A stretch of 64,000 nt of DNA, from the NCBI RefSeq assembly GCF_902833045.1, contig NZ_CADFDU010000015.1:1-64000 (forward strand), in the 5' to 3' direction. Shown piece after piece: positions 9,004-17,649 of this stretch. A program made the translations under genes and the position numbers. Position 1 is the stretch's first letter. Each line of letters starts with the position of its first letter. The stretch comes from Burkholderia sp. BCC0322. GTDB lineage: Bacteria > Pseudomonadota > Gammaproteobacteria > Burkholderiales > Burkholderiaceae. The notes beneath the pieces were generated by a model. That model was given only the letters and a program-made list of their open reading frames with translations. It did no database searches and had not been told where the DNA came from.

Positions 9004-9924
9004 ATGAATGCGGATGATATCGCCAGCCTCGACCTGAACCTGCTGAAAGTGTTCGAGGCGCTGTACGAGGAAGGCGGCGCGAGCCGCGCGGCGCTGCGGC
9101 TCGGCCTCACGCAGTCGGCGGTGAGCGCGGCGCTGGCGCGGCTGCGCGTGATCTATGCCGATCCGCTGTTCGTGCGCACCGGCCGCGGGCTCGCGCCGAC
9201 GCCACGCGCGGACGAACTCAAGCCGATCCTGTCCGACGCCCTCGACCGTTGCCGCGAAAGTCTCGCGATCGCGGCCGACGGCGGCGACCGCATCGGCCGC
9301 ACGATCTCGATCGGGCTGTCGGACGACTTCGAGATCGCGCTCGGCCGCGCGCTGATCGACGCCGTCGCGCGGGAAGCCGCCGGCATCCGGCTGATCTTCC
9401 GGCAGACGCACAGCGGCATCGCCGGCGACGCGCTGCTGCGTCACGGTGTGGACCTCGCGATCGCGTCGGGCGGCTTCTCGGCGAACGGGCTCAGCCGGCG
9501 CGCGGTCGCGACGGGCGGCTACGCGTGCCTGATCGATCCGGCCGCCCGCGAGCGGGCGCCGCGCGCGCTGACGCTCGCCGAATTCCTGCGGCGCGACCAC
9601 CTGCTCGTGTCGTCGGGCGGCGTGATCGGGATCGTCGACGAGGCGCTGGCCACGCTCGGCCACAAGCGGCGCGTCGCGGCATCGACCACGCATTTCGCCG
9701 CGCTGCCGTACCTGCTCGCCGGCTCCGATGCGGTGGCGACGATTCCCGCGCACGCGGCGCGCGCGATCGCGCAATCCACGCCGCTGCGCGCGCTCGCATG
9801 CCCGGTCGACTTGCCGCACTACCCGGTCGAAATCGGCTGGCGCACGAGCACGCAGCGCGATCCCGCGATCGTGCGCGTACGCGACACGATCGCCGCGTGC
9901 GTGGCACATCTCGTCGCGCCATGA
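9004..9924 (+). CDS. LysR-family transcriptional regulator (nitrilase-linked)
   Basis: A 306-residue LysR protein. The winged HTH is in residues ~8-65 (LNLLKVFEALYEEGGASRAALRLGLTQSAVSAALARLR); the DPLFVRTGRGLAPTPRA segment resembles the NodD/NahR subgroup. A periplasmic-binding-like effector domain follows. It is divergent from the nitrilase and probably controls it through the ATCGAT repeats between them. Confidence 0.87.
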   Translation: MNADDIASLDLNLLKVFEALYEEGGASRAALRLGLTQSAVSAALARLRVIYADPLFVRTGRGLAPTPRADELKPILSDALDRCRESLAIAADGGDRIGRTISIGLSDDFEIALGRALIDAVAREAAGIRLIFRQTHSGIAGDALLRHGVDLAIASGGFSANGLSRRAVATGGYACLIDPAARERAPRALTLAEFLRRDHLLVSSGGVIGIVDEALATLGHKRRVAASTTHFAALPYLLAGSDAVATIPAHAARAIAQSTPLRALACPVDLPHYPVEIGWRTSTQRDPAIVRVRDTIAACVAHLVAP

Positions 9925-9984
9925 AAGGCGCCCGGTCACGCCGACCACGAATCGAAGCCGGCAGCCGCATGGCCGGCGCATGCG

Positions 9985-10335
9985 TCACTCGACCGACTTC
10001 ACCATGTCCTCGATGACCTTCTTCGCATCGCCGAACACCATCATCGTCTTGTCCATGTAGAAGAGATCGTTGTCGAGCCCCGCGTAGCCGGCCGCCATCG
10101 AGCGCTTGTTGACGATCACCGTGCGCGCCTTGTACGCGTCGATGATCGGCATCCCCGCGATCGGCGACGCCGGATCGTTCTTCGCGACCGGATTCACGAC
10201 ATCGTTCGCGCCGAGCACGAGCACGACGTCGACCTGGCCGAATTCGCCGTTGATGTCCTCCATCTCGTGCACGATCTCGTACGGCACTTCCGCTTCCGCG
10301 AGCAGCACGTTCATGTGCCCCGGCATCCGCCCCGC
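9985..10335 (-). pseudogene. pntB: 3' fragment of NAD(P) transhydrogenase beta subunit
   Basis: About 117 residues match the C-terminal quarter of PntB ([40 protein letters not shown]). An intact PntB has ~460-480 residues. The membrane domain and the NADP-binding GYGMAVAQ part of domain III are missing, so the piece cannot catalyse hydride transfer. At ~10335 homology stops abruptly and the frame runs 15 unrelated codons to an ATG at 10380. No pntA neighbour is present. The frame is undamaged inside the fragment, so the truncation may be fairly recent or the piece a stray partial duplication. Confidence 0.8.
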
Positions 10336-10589
10336 GCCCCGCCATTGTCGGTATTTCGCTTCTGACGACGTCTGCTGCACAACCGGCCGGGCAGGCTCAC
10401 TACCGGCTCACGAGCAACGGAACTCACTCTCACTTTAGGCGAAAGCGAGGGCCGTACCGGCAGGCGCCGCACGGTCGTGCAAGATAGTGATGCCGGCCCG
10501 TCCTGTGCCGCCGCGTATCGGCAAGACGAACGAATTGAAAGGGTCTGATTCGTTTAGCGTAGCGACCGGCACCGTTCGGGCGCAACCGG
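10336..10589. other. Unassigned spacer flanking the pntB fragment
   Basis: This 254-bp stretch joins the broken pntB end to the NUDIX gene. Short minus-strand frames lack family signatures and ribosome binding sites. No terminal inverted repeats or target-site duplication were recognised, so the event that truncated pntB leaves no visible mobile-element scar. Confidence 0.4.
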
Positions 10590-10595
10590 TAAAAT
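10590..10595 (+). promoter_or_regulatory. -10 element (TAAAAT) close to the NUDIX start codon
   Basis: GGTAAAATGC occurs here with the hexamer ending only 8 bases before the ATG at 10604. Transcription would start about at the start codon, predicting a leaderless or near-leaderless mRNA. The same GGTAAAATGC block precedes dusB and purB. Confidence 0.4.
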
Positions 10596-10603
10596 GCCAA
10601 ACC

Positions 10604-11113
10604 ATGAAACCCGAAATCTGGACCCCGCATGTGACGGTCGCCGCGCTCGTCGAGCACGCCGGCCGCTTTCTCATGATCGAGGAAGAAACCTCGTCGGGCC
10701 TGCGCATCAACCAGCCGGCAGGCCATCTCGAAGCCGGCGAAACGCTGGCCGACGCCGTGATCCGAGAAACGCTCGAGGAAACCGCGCACCCGTTCATGCC
10801 CGACGCGCTCGTCGGCGTCTATCTCGCGCACTACGACCGCCCCGGCACCGCCGGCGCGACCTACCTGCGCTTCACGTTCTGCGGCTCGGCCGGCGAGCCG
10901 ATCGCGGGCCATGCGCTCGACGACGGCATCGTCCGCACGCTGTGGATGACCGCCGACGAACTGCGCGCGTGCGGCGAGCGCCATCGCTCGCCCGCGGTGA
11001 TGCGCTGCGTCGACGATTACCTCGCCGGGCGGCGCATTCCGCTCGATTTCGTGCACACGCATTCGGTCGCGCCGCGCCCCGAATCATTCGAACGTCAGGC
11101 GGTCAACAAATGA
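10604..11113 (+). CDS. NUDIX hydrolase, NudJ-like
   Basis: A 169-residue NUDIX protein with the catalytic Nudix box at residues ~43-65 ([23 protein letters not shown]). The usual Gly near the end of the box is replaced by Thr-Ala. This fits the NudJ group (thiamine pyrophosphate and nucleoside phosphate hydrolases) found before mnmA in many proteobacteria. Its stop overlaps the mnmA start (ATGA, 11110-11113), so the pair is an operon. Substrate specificity is inferred only. Confidence 0.85.
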   Translation: MKPEIWTPHVTVAALVEHAGRFLMIEEETSSGLRINQPAGHLEAGETLADAVIRETLEETAHPFMPDALVGVYLAHYDRPGTAGATYLRFTFCGSAGEPIAGHALDDGIVRTLWMTADELRACGERHRSPAVMRCVDDYLAGRRIPLDFVHTHSVAPRPESFERQAVNK

Positions 11114-12264
11114 GCAAGCGCCGTGTAGTGGTGGGCATGTCGGGCGGCGTCGATTCGTCGGTGACCGCGTGGCTGCTGAAGGAACAGGGTTACGACGTGG
11201 TCGGCCTGTTCATGAAGAACTGGGAAGACGACGACGACGGCGAATACTGCTCGACGCGCCAGGACTGGATCGACGTCGTGTCGGTGGCCGACCTGATCGG
11301 CATCGACGTGGAAGCGGTCAACTTCGCCGCCGAATACAAGGACCGCGTGTTCGCCGAATTCCTGCGCGAATACTCGGCCGGCCGCACGCCGAACCCCGAC
11401 GTGCTGTGCAACGCCGAAATCAAGTTCAAGGCATTCCTCGATCACGCGATGTCGCTCGACGCGGAAATGATCGCGACCGGCCACTACGCGCGCGTGCGCG
11501 AGCGCGACGGGCGTTTCGAACTGCTGAAGGCCTTCGATCATACGAAAGACCAGTCGTACTTCCTGCACCGGCTGAACCAGGCGCAACTGTCGAAGTCGAT
11601 GTTCCCGCTCGGCGAGATCCCGAAGACGAAGGTGCGCGAGATCGCCGCGCAAATCGGACTGCCGAACGCGAAGAAGAAGGATTCGACCGGCATCTGCTTC
11701 ATCGGCGAACGGCCGTTCCGCGATTTCCTGAACCGCTATCTGCCGACGAAACCCGGCCCGATGAAGACGCCGGACGGCAAGGTCGTCGGCGAGCACATCG
11801 GTCTCGCGTTCTACACGTTCGGCCAGCGCAAGGGCATCGGCCTCGGCGGCAGCAAGAGCGGCAACGGCGATCCATGGTTCGTCGCCGCGAAGGACATCGC
11901 GTCGAACACGCTGTACGTCGTGCAGGGGCACGATCACCCGTGGCTGCTGGCGCGCGAGCTGGTGGCCGGCAACGTGAGCTGGGTCGCCGGGGAACCGCCG
12001 GCCGAAGGCTTCACGTGCGGCGCGAAGACCCGCTACCGGCAGGCCGACGCGGCGTGCGCATTCGGCGCCGCCACGCCCGGCCCGGCAGGCGAAGCGCGCT
12101 TCTCGCTCGCGTTCGACGACGCGCAGTGGGCCGTCACGCCCGGCCAGTCCGCCGTGCTGTACGACGGCGAGATCTGCCTCGGCGGCGGGATCATCGAATC
12201 CGCGGCCGCCAGCCCGCCCGCCCCGGCGGACGGCCCCGCGCGGGCGCTCGCCGAAGCACGCTGA
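11110..12264 (+). CDS. mnmA: tRNA-specific 2-thiouridylase MnmA
   Basis: This 384-residue enzyme adds sulfur to U34 of tRNA-Lys, Glu and Gln, using ATP and sulfur relayed by TusE or a related carrier. The PP-loop SGGVDSS is at residues 11-17, and the two catalytic cysteines are Cys100 ([12 protein letters not shown]) and Cys196 (STGICFIGE). Length and motifs are standard; the C-terminus has a short Ala/Pro-rich extension. It is coupled to the upstream NUDIX gene by a 4-base overlap. Confidence 0.95.
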   Translation: MSKRRVVVGMSGGVDSSVTAWLLKEQGYDVVGLFMKNWEDDDDGEYCSTRQDWIDVVSVADLIGIDVEAVNFAAEYKDRVFAEFLREYSAGRTPNPDVLCNAEIKFKAFLDHAMSLDAEMIATGHYARVRERDGRFELLKAFDHTKDQSYFLHRLNQAQLSKSMFPLGEIPKTKVREIAAQIGLPNAKKKDSTGICFIGERPFRDFLNRYLPTKPGPMKTPDGKVVGEHIGLAFYTFGQRKGIGLGGSKSGNGDPWFVAAKDIASNTLYVVQGHDHPWLLARELVAGNVSWVAGEPPAEGFTCGAKTRYRQADAACAFGAATPGPAGEARFSLAFDDAQWAVTPGQSAVLYDGEICLGGGIIESAAASPPAPADGPARALAEAR

Positions 12265-12382
12265 CACCTATTCGGTTTAGACTTGCGGCACGCCGCGCCC
12301 GGCAGAACACGATTCCGCCGCGGCCGGCACGCCGCCGCGCAGCGCACGCATGGCGGTATTTCAAGATTCTTACGGAGTCCCC

Positions 12383-14002
12383 ATGCTTTCACGACGCTAT
12401 CTGGCGATGTGGTTTGCCGTCCTGCTGCTCGTCGCTGCGGCCGCGCTCGCCTCGATCCACGCGCTTTCCTGGTTCTGGGTCATCATTCCCTTCGCCCTCG
12501 TCGCGCTCGGCCTGTACGACCTGAGGCAGGACCGCCACGCGATCCTGCGCAACTACCCGCTCTGGGGCCACTTCCGCTTCCTGTTCGAATTCATCCGACC
12601 TGAAATCCGCCAGTATTTCGTCGAGGACGACACCGACGAGAAGCCGTTCTCGCGCGCGCAGCGCAGCCTCGTCTACCAGCGCGCGAAGAACGTCGCCGAC
12701 AATCGCCCGTACGGCACCGAGCTGAACGTGAAGGCCGTCGCGCACGAATGGATCAGCCACTCGCTCGCGCCGACGAAACTGCCGAACCACGATTTCCGCG
12801 TCCGCGTCGGCGCGAATCGCGCGCAGCCGTACGACATTTCGATCTTCAATATCTCGGCGATGAGCTTCGGCTCGCTGTCCGCGAACGCGATCCGCTCGCT
12901 GAACCTCGGCGCGAAGAAAGGCGGGTTCGCGCACGACACGGGCGAAGGCTCGCTGTCGAAGTACCACCGCGAAAACGGTGGCGACATCATCTGGGAAATC
13001 GCGTCCGGCTACTTCGGCTGCCGCAATGACGACGGCACGTTCAACCCCGACAGGTTCGCGAAGCAGGCCGCCGATCCGCAGGTCAAGATGATCGAGGTGA
13101 AGCTGTCGCAGGGCGCGAAGCCCGGCCACGGCGGCGTGCTGCCGGCCGCGAAGATCACGCCGGAAATCGCCGAGACGCGCGGCGTGCCGATGGGCAAGGA
13201 CTGCATCTCGCCCGCGACGCACTCGGAGTTCTCGACGCCGCGCGGGCTGCTCGAATTCGTCGAGCGGCTGCGCACGCTGTCGGGCGGCAAGCCGACCGGC
13301 TTCAAGCTGTGCGTCGGCCATCCGTGGGAATTCTTCGGGATCGCGAAGGCGATGCTCGAGACCGGCATCGTGCCGGACTTCATCGTCGTCGACGGCGCGG
13401 AAGGCGGCACGGGCGCGGCGCCGCTCGAATTCACCGACCACGTCGGCGTGCCCCTGCAGGAAGGACTGCTGCTCGTGCACAACACGCTCGTGGGGATCGG
13501 CGTGCGCGATCGCGTGAAGATCGGCGCGAGCGGCAAGATCATCAGCGCGTTCGATGTCGCCCGCACGCTCGCGATCGGCGCGGACTGGGTGAACTCGGCG
13601 CGCGGCTTCATGTTCGCGGTCGGCTGCATCCAGGCGCAGACCTGCCACACGGGCCGTTGCCCGACCGGCGTCGCAACGCAGGACCCGGTGCGCCAGCGCG
13701 CGCTCGTCGTGCCCGACAAGGCCGACCGCGTGTACAACTTCCACCGCAATACGCTGCACGCGCTGCAGGAGCTCGTGCAGGCAGCCGGCCTCGCGCATCC
13801 GTCGGAGCTGCGTGCGCATCACATCGTGCAGCGCATCGCGCCGCACGAGGTCCGGCTGATGTCGCAGTTGCTGAAGTACCTGAAGCCCGGCGCGCTGCTC
13901 GACGGCAACACGTGCGGCTTTACGCTATACGACAAGTGGTGGCCGATTGCGCGCAGCGATTCGTTCACGCTCGGCGAGGCCGTGTACGCGTCGATCGAAT
14001 GA
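12383..14002 (+). CDS. FMN-binding glutamate synthase family protein, membrane-anchored
   Basis: A 539-residue protein with two N-terminal transmembrane helices (residues ~5-45), then the FMN-binding GltS barrel (SAMSFGSLSANAIRSLN, KPGHGGVLPAAKITPEIA, VDGAEGGTGAAPLEF). A [3Fe-4S]-type cysteine signature follows (CIQAQTCHTGRCPTG). The glutaminase domain of GltB is missing and no gltD lies nearby, so classical glutamate synthase activity is unlikely; the physiological reaction of this stand-alone family is not known to me. ACGGAG six bases before the ATG at 12383 favours this start over one 33 bases upstream. Confidence 0.85.
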   Translation: MLSRRYLAMWFAVLLLVAAAALASIHALSWFWVIIPFALVALGLYDLRQDRHAILRNYPLWGHFRFLFEFIRPEIRQYFVEDDTDEKPFSRAQRSLVYQRAKNVADNRPYGTELNVKAVAHEWISHSLAPTKLPNHDFRVRVGANRAQPYDISIFNISAMSFGSLSANAIRSLNLGAKKGGFAHDTGEGSLSKYHRENGGDIIWEIASGYFGCRNDDGTFNPDRFAKQAADPQVKMIEVKLSQGAKPGHGGVLPAAKITPEIAETRGVPMGKDCISPATHSEFSTPRGLLEFVERLRTLSGGKPTGFKLCVGHPWEFFGIAKAMLETGIVPDFIVVDGAEGGTGAAPLEFTDHVGVPLQEGLLLVHNTLVGIGVRDRVKIGASGKIISAFDVARTLAIGADWVNSARGFMFAVGCIQAQTCHTGRCPTGVATQDPVRQRALVVPDKADRVYNFHRNTLHALQELVQAAGLAHPSELRAHHIVQRIAPHEVRLMSQLLKYLKPGALLDGNTCGFTLYDKWWPIARSDSFTLGEAVYASIE

Positions 14003-14036
14003 CGCGGGCGAGCCCCCCGCCGCGGGGCGGCCCGGC

Positions 14037-14071
14037 AAAAAGAAAAGCGCCCCGCGGGGCGCTTTTCTTTT
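14037..14071. terminator. Strong bidirectional terminator
   Basis: The perfect palindrome AAAAGCGCCCCGCGGGGCGCTTTT is flanked by A-rich and T-rich runs. It lies between two convergent genes, the glutamate-synthase-like gene and the GST gene, and should end both transcripts. Confidence 0.85.
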
Positions 14072-14112
14072 GTCTGCCGAATCCGTCGACGCGTGAATGC
14101 GTCGCGTGCGGC

Positions 14113-14724
14113 TCAGTTCTGCGGCAGCGTGTCGGCGAACGACGGCCGTTGCAGCAGCTTCGCGAAGTGCTTGTCAAGGTTCGGATGGCGATCGCGCCAG
14201 TTGAGATCGGGCATCCGGAAGTCGAGATAGCCGAGCGCGCAGCCGAGTGCGATGTCGGCGAGCGTGTAATGATTACCGACACACCACGTCTTGCCGCCAA
14301 GGCCCTGCGACATCGCGACGAGACCGTCGTCGATCTTGCGTTGCTGGCGCGCGATCCAGCTCGCGCTGCGCTGCGCCTCGTCGCGCATCGTGTGTTCGAG
14401 ACGAATCGCGACCGCCGCGTCGATCACGCCGTCGCCCAGCGCTTCCCAGCACCGCACCTCGAGACGCTCGCGGCCCGACGGCGGAATCAGCTTGCCGACC
14501 GGCGACAGCGTATCGACGTATTCGCAGATCACGCGGGAATCGAACACCGCGGCACCATCCTCCATCACGAGGCACGGGACCTTGCCGAGCGGATTCGATG
14601 CATGAATATCCGTCTCCGGCGCCCACACGTTCTCGAGCTCCAGCTTGTAGTCGATCTTCTTTTCAGCCAGCACGATCCGCGCCTTGCGGACGTACGGGCT
14701 GCTGAGCGAACCGATTAATTTCAT
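14113..14724 (-). CDS. Glutathione S-transferase family protein
   Basis: About 203 residues, with an N-terminal thioredoxin-fold domain (MKLIGSLSSPYVRKARIVLAEKKIDY; the SSPYVRK loop holds the likely catalytic Ser) and an all-helical C-terminal domain (TLADIALGCALGYLDFR). The VPCLVMEDG and DSRVICEYVD pieces match the glutathione site. The substrate is unknown. Two adjacent ATGs exist (14727 and 14724); AAAAAGG is better spaced for the second. A much longer frame upstream is ordinary GC shadow and was not used. Confidence 0.85.
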   Translation of the reverse strand: MKLIGSLSSPYVRKARIVLAEKKIDYKLELENVWAPETDIHASNPLGKVPCLVMEDGAAVFDSRVICEYVDTLSPVGKLIPPSGRERLEVRCWEALGDGVIDAAVAIRLEHTMRDEAQRSASWIARQQRKIDDGLVAMSQGLGGKTWCVGNHYTLADIALGCALGYLDFRMPDLNWRDRHPNLDKHFAKLLQRPSFADTLPQN

Positions 14725-14898
14725 CATCTGCCTTTTTAAGGGAACCGCCGAGAGTATACGTTGTCGCCGATCATAACCGGCCAGCGTCGCGCGACAGAAA
14801 ATCGCCCGGACGGCCTGTGGATGGTTTGCAACAACCGCCGCCCGGCCCTTCCAGGGCCGCTTCCCGCCCCCTCTCTCACGCACGGCGTCCCGCGGCGC

Positions 14899-14904
14899 TA
14901 CAAT
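14899..14904 (+). promoter_or_regulatory. -10 element (TACAAT) immediately before pepP
   Basis: TACAAT ends 7 bases before the pepP ATG (14912), and no Shine-Dalgarno sequence lies between. If used, transcription would start at or next to the ATG. No convincing -35 is seen. Confidence 0.4.
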
Positions 14905-14911
14905 CGCACGA

Positions 14912-16297
14912 ATGAACGCGCCCCTCGATACCGCCATCGCCGTCGACGTCTACCGCCAGCGCCGTGAACGCGTGCTTGCCGCACTGCGTGCCGCCGGCGG
15001 CGGCGTCGCCATCGTCCCCACCGCGCCCGAAGTGCCGCGCAACCGCGATACGGACTATCCGTACCGGTTCGACAGCTACTTCCACTACCTGACGGGCTTC
15101 AGCGAGCCGGATGCCGTCCTCGTGCTGAACGCGGCCGCGCCGCACGGTGCGCCGGAGTCGATCCTGTTCTGCCGCGGCAAGAATCCCGACCGCGAAATCT
15201 GGGAAGGCTTCCATTACGGGCCCGAAGCCGCGCGCGACGCGTTCGGCTTCGACGCGGCGTTCGCGGTCGACGTGATCGATACCGAGATGCCGCGCCTGCT
15301 CGCCGACGCGGGCACCGTGCACTACCGGTTCGGCGCATCGGCCGACTTCGACCGCCAGCTCGCGGGCTGGATCGACGCGGTGCGCACGCTGGCGCGCACG
15401 GGCGTCGCCGCGCCGGACGCGATGCTCGACCTCACGCCGCTGCTCGACGACATGCGGCTCGTGAAGGACGAGCACGAGCTCGCGATCATGATGCGCGCCG
15501 CGCACATCTCCGCGCTCGCGCACCGCCGTGCGATGCAGGCGTGCCGCCCCGGTATCCGCGAATACGAACTCGAGGCCGAGCTGCTGTACGTGTTCCGCAA
15601 GCATGGCGCGCAGTCGCCCGCGTACGGCTCGATCGTCGCGGCCGGCGCGAACGCGTGCGTGCTGCACTACCCGGCCGGCAACGCGGCCGCGAAAGACGGC
15701 GACCTGATCCTGATCGACGCCGCGTGCGAACTCGACGGCTACGCGTCGGACATCACGCGCACGTTCCCGGCCAACGGGCGCTTCTCGCCTGCACAACGCA
15801 CGCTGTACGACATCGTGCTCGCCGCGCAGCAGGCCGCGATTGACGCGACCCGCGCCGGCGTGCCGTTCGAGGCGCCGCACGACGCCGCCGTGCGCGTGCT
15901 CGCGCAGGGGCTGCTCGACACCGGCATCATCCCGAAAACGCGCTTTTCGAACGTCGACGACGTGATCGCCGAGCGCGCCTACGCGCGTTTCTACATGCAC
16001 CGCACCGGCCACTGGATCGGCATGGACGTGCACGATTGCGGCGACTACCGCGAGCGGCTCGCCGAGCGTGACGCCAACGGCGCGCTGCCTTGGCGCACGC
16101 TGAAAACCGGCATGACGCTGACGATCGAACCGGGCCTGTACGTGCGCGCCGCCGACGACGTGCCGTCCGAGTACTGGAACATCGGCATCCGCATCGAGGA
16201 CGACGCGATCGTTCGCGAGCACGGCTGCGAGCTGATCACGCGCGGCGTGCCCGTCGCGGCGGACGAGATCGAAGCGCTGATGCGCGCGGGCGCATGA
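14912..16297 (+). CDS. pepP: Xaa-Pro aminopeptidase (AMP-binding-type N domain plus M24 peptidase)
   Basis: A 461-residue PepP homologue that removes N-terminal residues preceding proline. The N-terminal domain carries DSYFHYLTGFSEPDAVLVL. The C-terminal pita-bread domain shows the dinuclear metal ligands: two Asp in LIDAACELDGYASDITRTF, a His in GMDVHD, and Glu in LTIEPGLYV and GIRIEDD. It precedes the ubiH-like gene by 40 bases, the usual pepP-ubiH association. Confidence 0.92.
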   Translation: MNAPLDTAIAVDVYRQRRERVLAALRAAGGGVAIVPTAPEVPRNRDTDYPYRFDSYFHYLTGFSEPDAVLVLNAAAPHGAPESILFCRGKNPDREIWEGFHYGPEAARDAFGFDAAFAVDVIDTEMPRLLADAGTVHYRFGASADFDRQLAGWIDAVRTLARTGVAAPDAMLDLTPLLDDMRLVKDEHELAIMMRAAHISALAHRRAMQACRPGIREYELEAELLYVFRKHGAQSPAYGSIVAAGANACVLHYPAGNAAAKDGDLILIDAACELDGYASDITRTFPANGRFSPAQRTLYDIVLAAQQAAIDATRAGVPFEAPHDAAVRVLAQGLLDTGIIPKTRFSNVDDVIAERAYARFYMHRTGHWIGMDVHDCGDYRERLAERDANGALPWRTLKTGMTLTIEPGLYVRAADDVPSEYWNIGIRIEDDAIVREHGCELITRGVPVAADEIEALMRAGA

Positions 16298-16337
16298 CCG
16301 GCTATCGCCGACCGTTACCTCCGTTTCACGAATCAAG

Positions 16338-17525
16338 ATGACGACCGCTTCCTCCCCGGCCACGCCGGCCTATGACCTCGCCATCGTCGGCGCGGGCCCC
16401 GTCGGGCTCGCACTCGCCGGCTGGCTCGCGCGCCGCAGCGCGACGCAGCACGCATCGATCGCCCTGATCGATGCACGTGAACCGGCCGCGAGCGCGAACG
16501 ACCCGCGCGCGATCGCCGTGTCGCACGGCAGCCGCGTGCTGCTCGACACCCTCGCGTGGCCCGCCGACGCGACGCCGATCGAACACATCCACGTCTCGCA
16601 GCGCGGCCATTTCGGCCGCACGCTGATCGACCGCGACGAGCACGACCTCGCCGCGCTCGGCTATGTCGTGCGCTACGGCTCGCTCATGCAGGCGCTCGCG
16701 GGCGCCGTGCGCGGCACGCGTGTCGACTGGCTCACGTCGACCACCGCGCGCGCGCCGCAACAGGACGCCGACGGCGTCACGCTGACGCTCGACGGCCCGC
16801 AAGGCGAGCGCACGCTGCGCGCACGTATCGCCATCAACGCCGAAGGCGGGCTGTTCCACGAACAGCAGGTCGATACGGCCAAGCATCGCCGCGACTATGG
16901 GCAGACCGCGCTCGTCGGCACGGTCACCGTATCGGCGCCGCGCCCGAACGTCGCGTGGGAACGCTTCACGCACGAAGGCCCGCTCGCGCTGCTGCCGCTC
17001 GGCGGGCCGCGCCAGGCCGAGTACGCGCTCGTCTGGTGCTGCACGCCCCACGAGGCCGCGCGCCGTGCCGCGCTGCCCGACGACGCGTTCCTGCGCGAAC
17101 TCGGCGCCGCGTTCGGCGAACGCATGGGCGCGTTCGTCGCGATCGCGGGCCGCGCGTCGTTCCCGCTCGGCCTGAACGCCGCGCAGACGCTCGTCAACGG
17201 CCGCGTCGCGATCGTCGGCAATGCCGCCCAAACCCTGCACCCCGTCGCAGGCCAGGGGCTCAACCTCGGGCTGCGCGATGCGCATACGCTCGTCGATACG
17301 CTGTCCGCGCAAGGCTTCGAAGCCACCGCACTCGCCACCTTCAACGCGCGACGCGCCCTCGACCGGCGCCTCACGATCGGCGCGACCGACACGCTGGCTC
17401 GCCTGTTCACGATCGACTCGGGCCCGCTCCCGCTGCTGCGCGGCGCCGCGCTCACCGCGCTCGAGTTCGTGCCGCCGCTCAAGAAGGTGATCGCGCGCCA
17501 GATGATGTTCGGCCAGCGCAACTGA
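16338..17525 (+). CDS. ubiH: UbiH/COQ6-family FAD-dependent ubiquinone biosynthesis hydroxylase
   Basis: This 395-residue flavoprotein monooxygenase probably hydroxylates a ring carbon of the ubiquinone precursor. It has the N-terminal FAD motif DLAIVGAGPVGLALAGWLARR, the EHIHVSQRGHFGRTLID segment seen in UbiH proteins, and the second FAD motif GRVAIVGNAAQTLHPVAGQGLNLGLRDA split across the C-terminal half. Position next to pepP supports UbiH rather than UbiF or UbiI, but this family is promiscuous in beta-proteobacteria, so the exact carbon is inferred. Confidence 0.85.
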   Translation: MTTASSPATPAYDLAIVGAGPVGLALAGWLARRSATQHASIALIDAREPAASANDPRAIAVSHGSRVLLDTLAWPADATPIEHIHVSQRGHFGRTLIDRDEHDLAALGYVVRYGSLMQALAGAVRGTRVDWLTSTTARAPQQDADGVTLTLDGPQGERTLRARIAINAEGGLFHEQQVDTAKHRRDYGQTALVGTVTVSAPRPNVAWERFTHEGPLALLPLGGPRQAEYALVWCCTPHEAARRAALPDDAFLRELGAAFGERMGAFVAIAGRASFPLGLNAAQTLVNGRVAIVGNAAQTLHPVAGQGLNLGLRDAHTLVDTLSAQGFEATALATFNARRALDRRLTIGATDTLARLFTIDSGPLPLLRGAALTALEFVPPLKKVIARQMMFGQRN

Positions 17526-17587
17526 CGCGCGGCGCACACAGTCGCGCCACTCAAACCGGGTCAAATCGGCGGGGCATGGGAATACGG

Positions 17588-17593
17588 TAAAAT
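17588..17593 (+). promoter_or_regulatory. -10 element (TAAAAT) of the dusB-fis operon
   Basis: TAAAAT lies in a GGTAAAATGC block 56 bases before the dusB ATG. The upstream GGTCAA sequence is a possible weak -35. The same block occurs before the NUDIX gene and purB. Confidence 0.4.
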
Positions 17594-17649
17594 GCGCGTT
17601 TCCGTCTGCCCCTTCCCTGCCCGCGCCCGCCGCAGGCGGTGCCCTTGCG

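Noticed and set aside
9985-10380. The pntB fragment as a functional small gene
   Set aside because: It lacks the membrane domain and the NADP-binding core, and its first 15 codons are unrelated to the family.
10336-10600. Insertion-sequence remnant next to the pntB fragment
   Set aside because: No terminal inverted repeats, target duplication or transposase similarity could be recognised.
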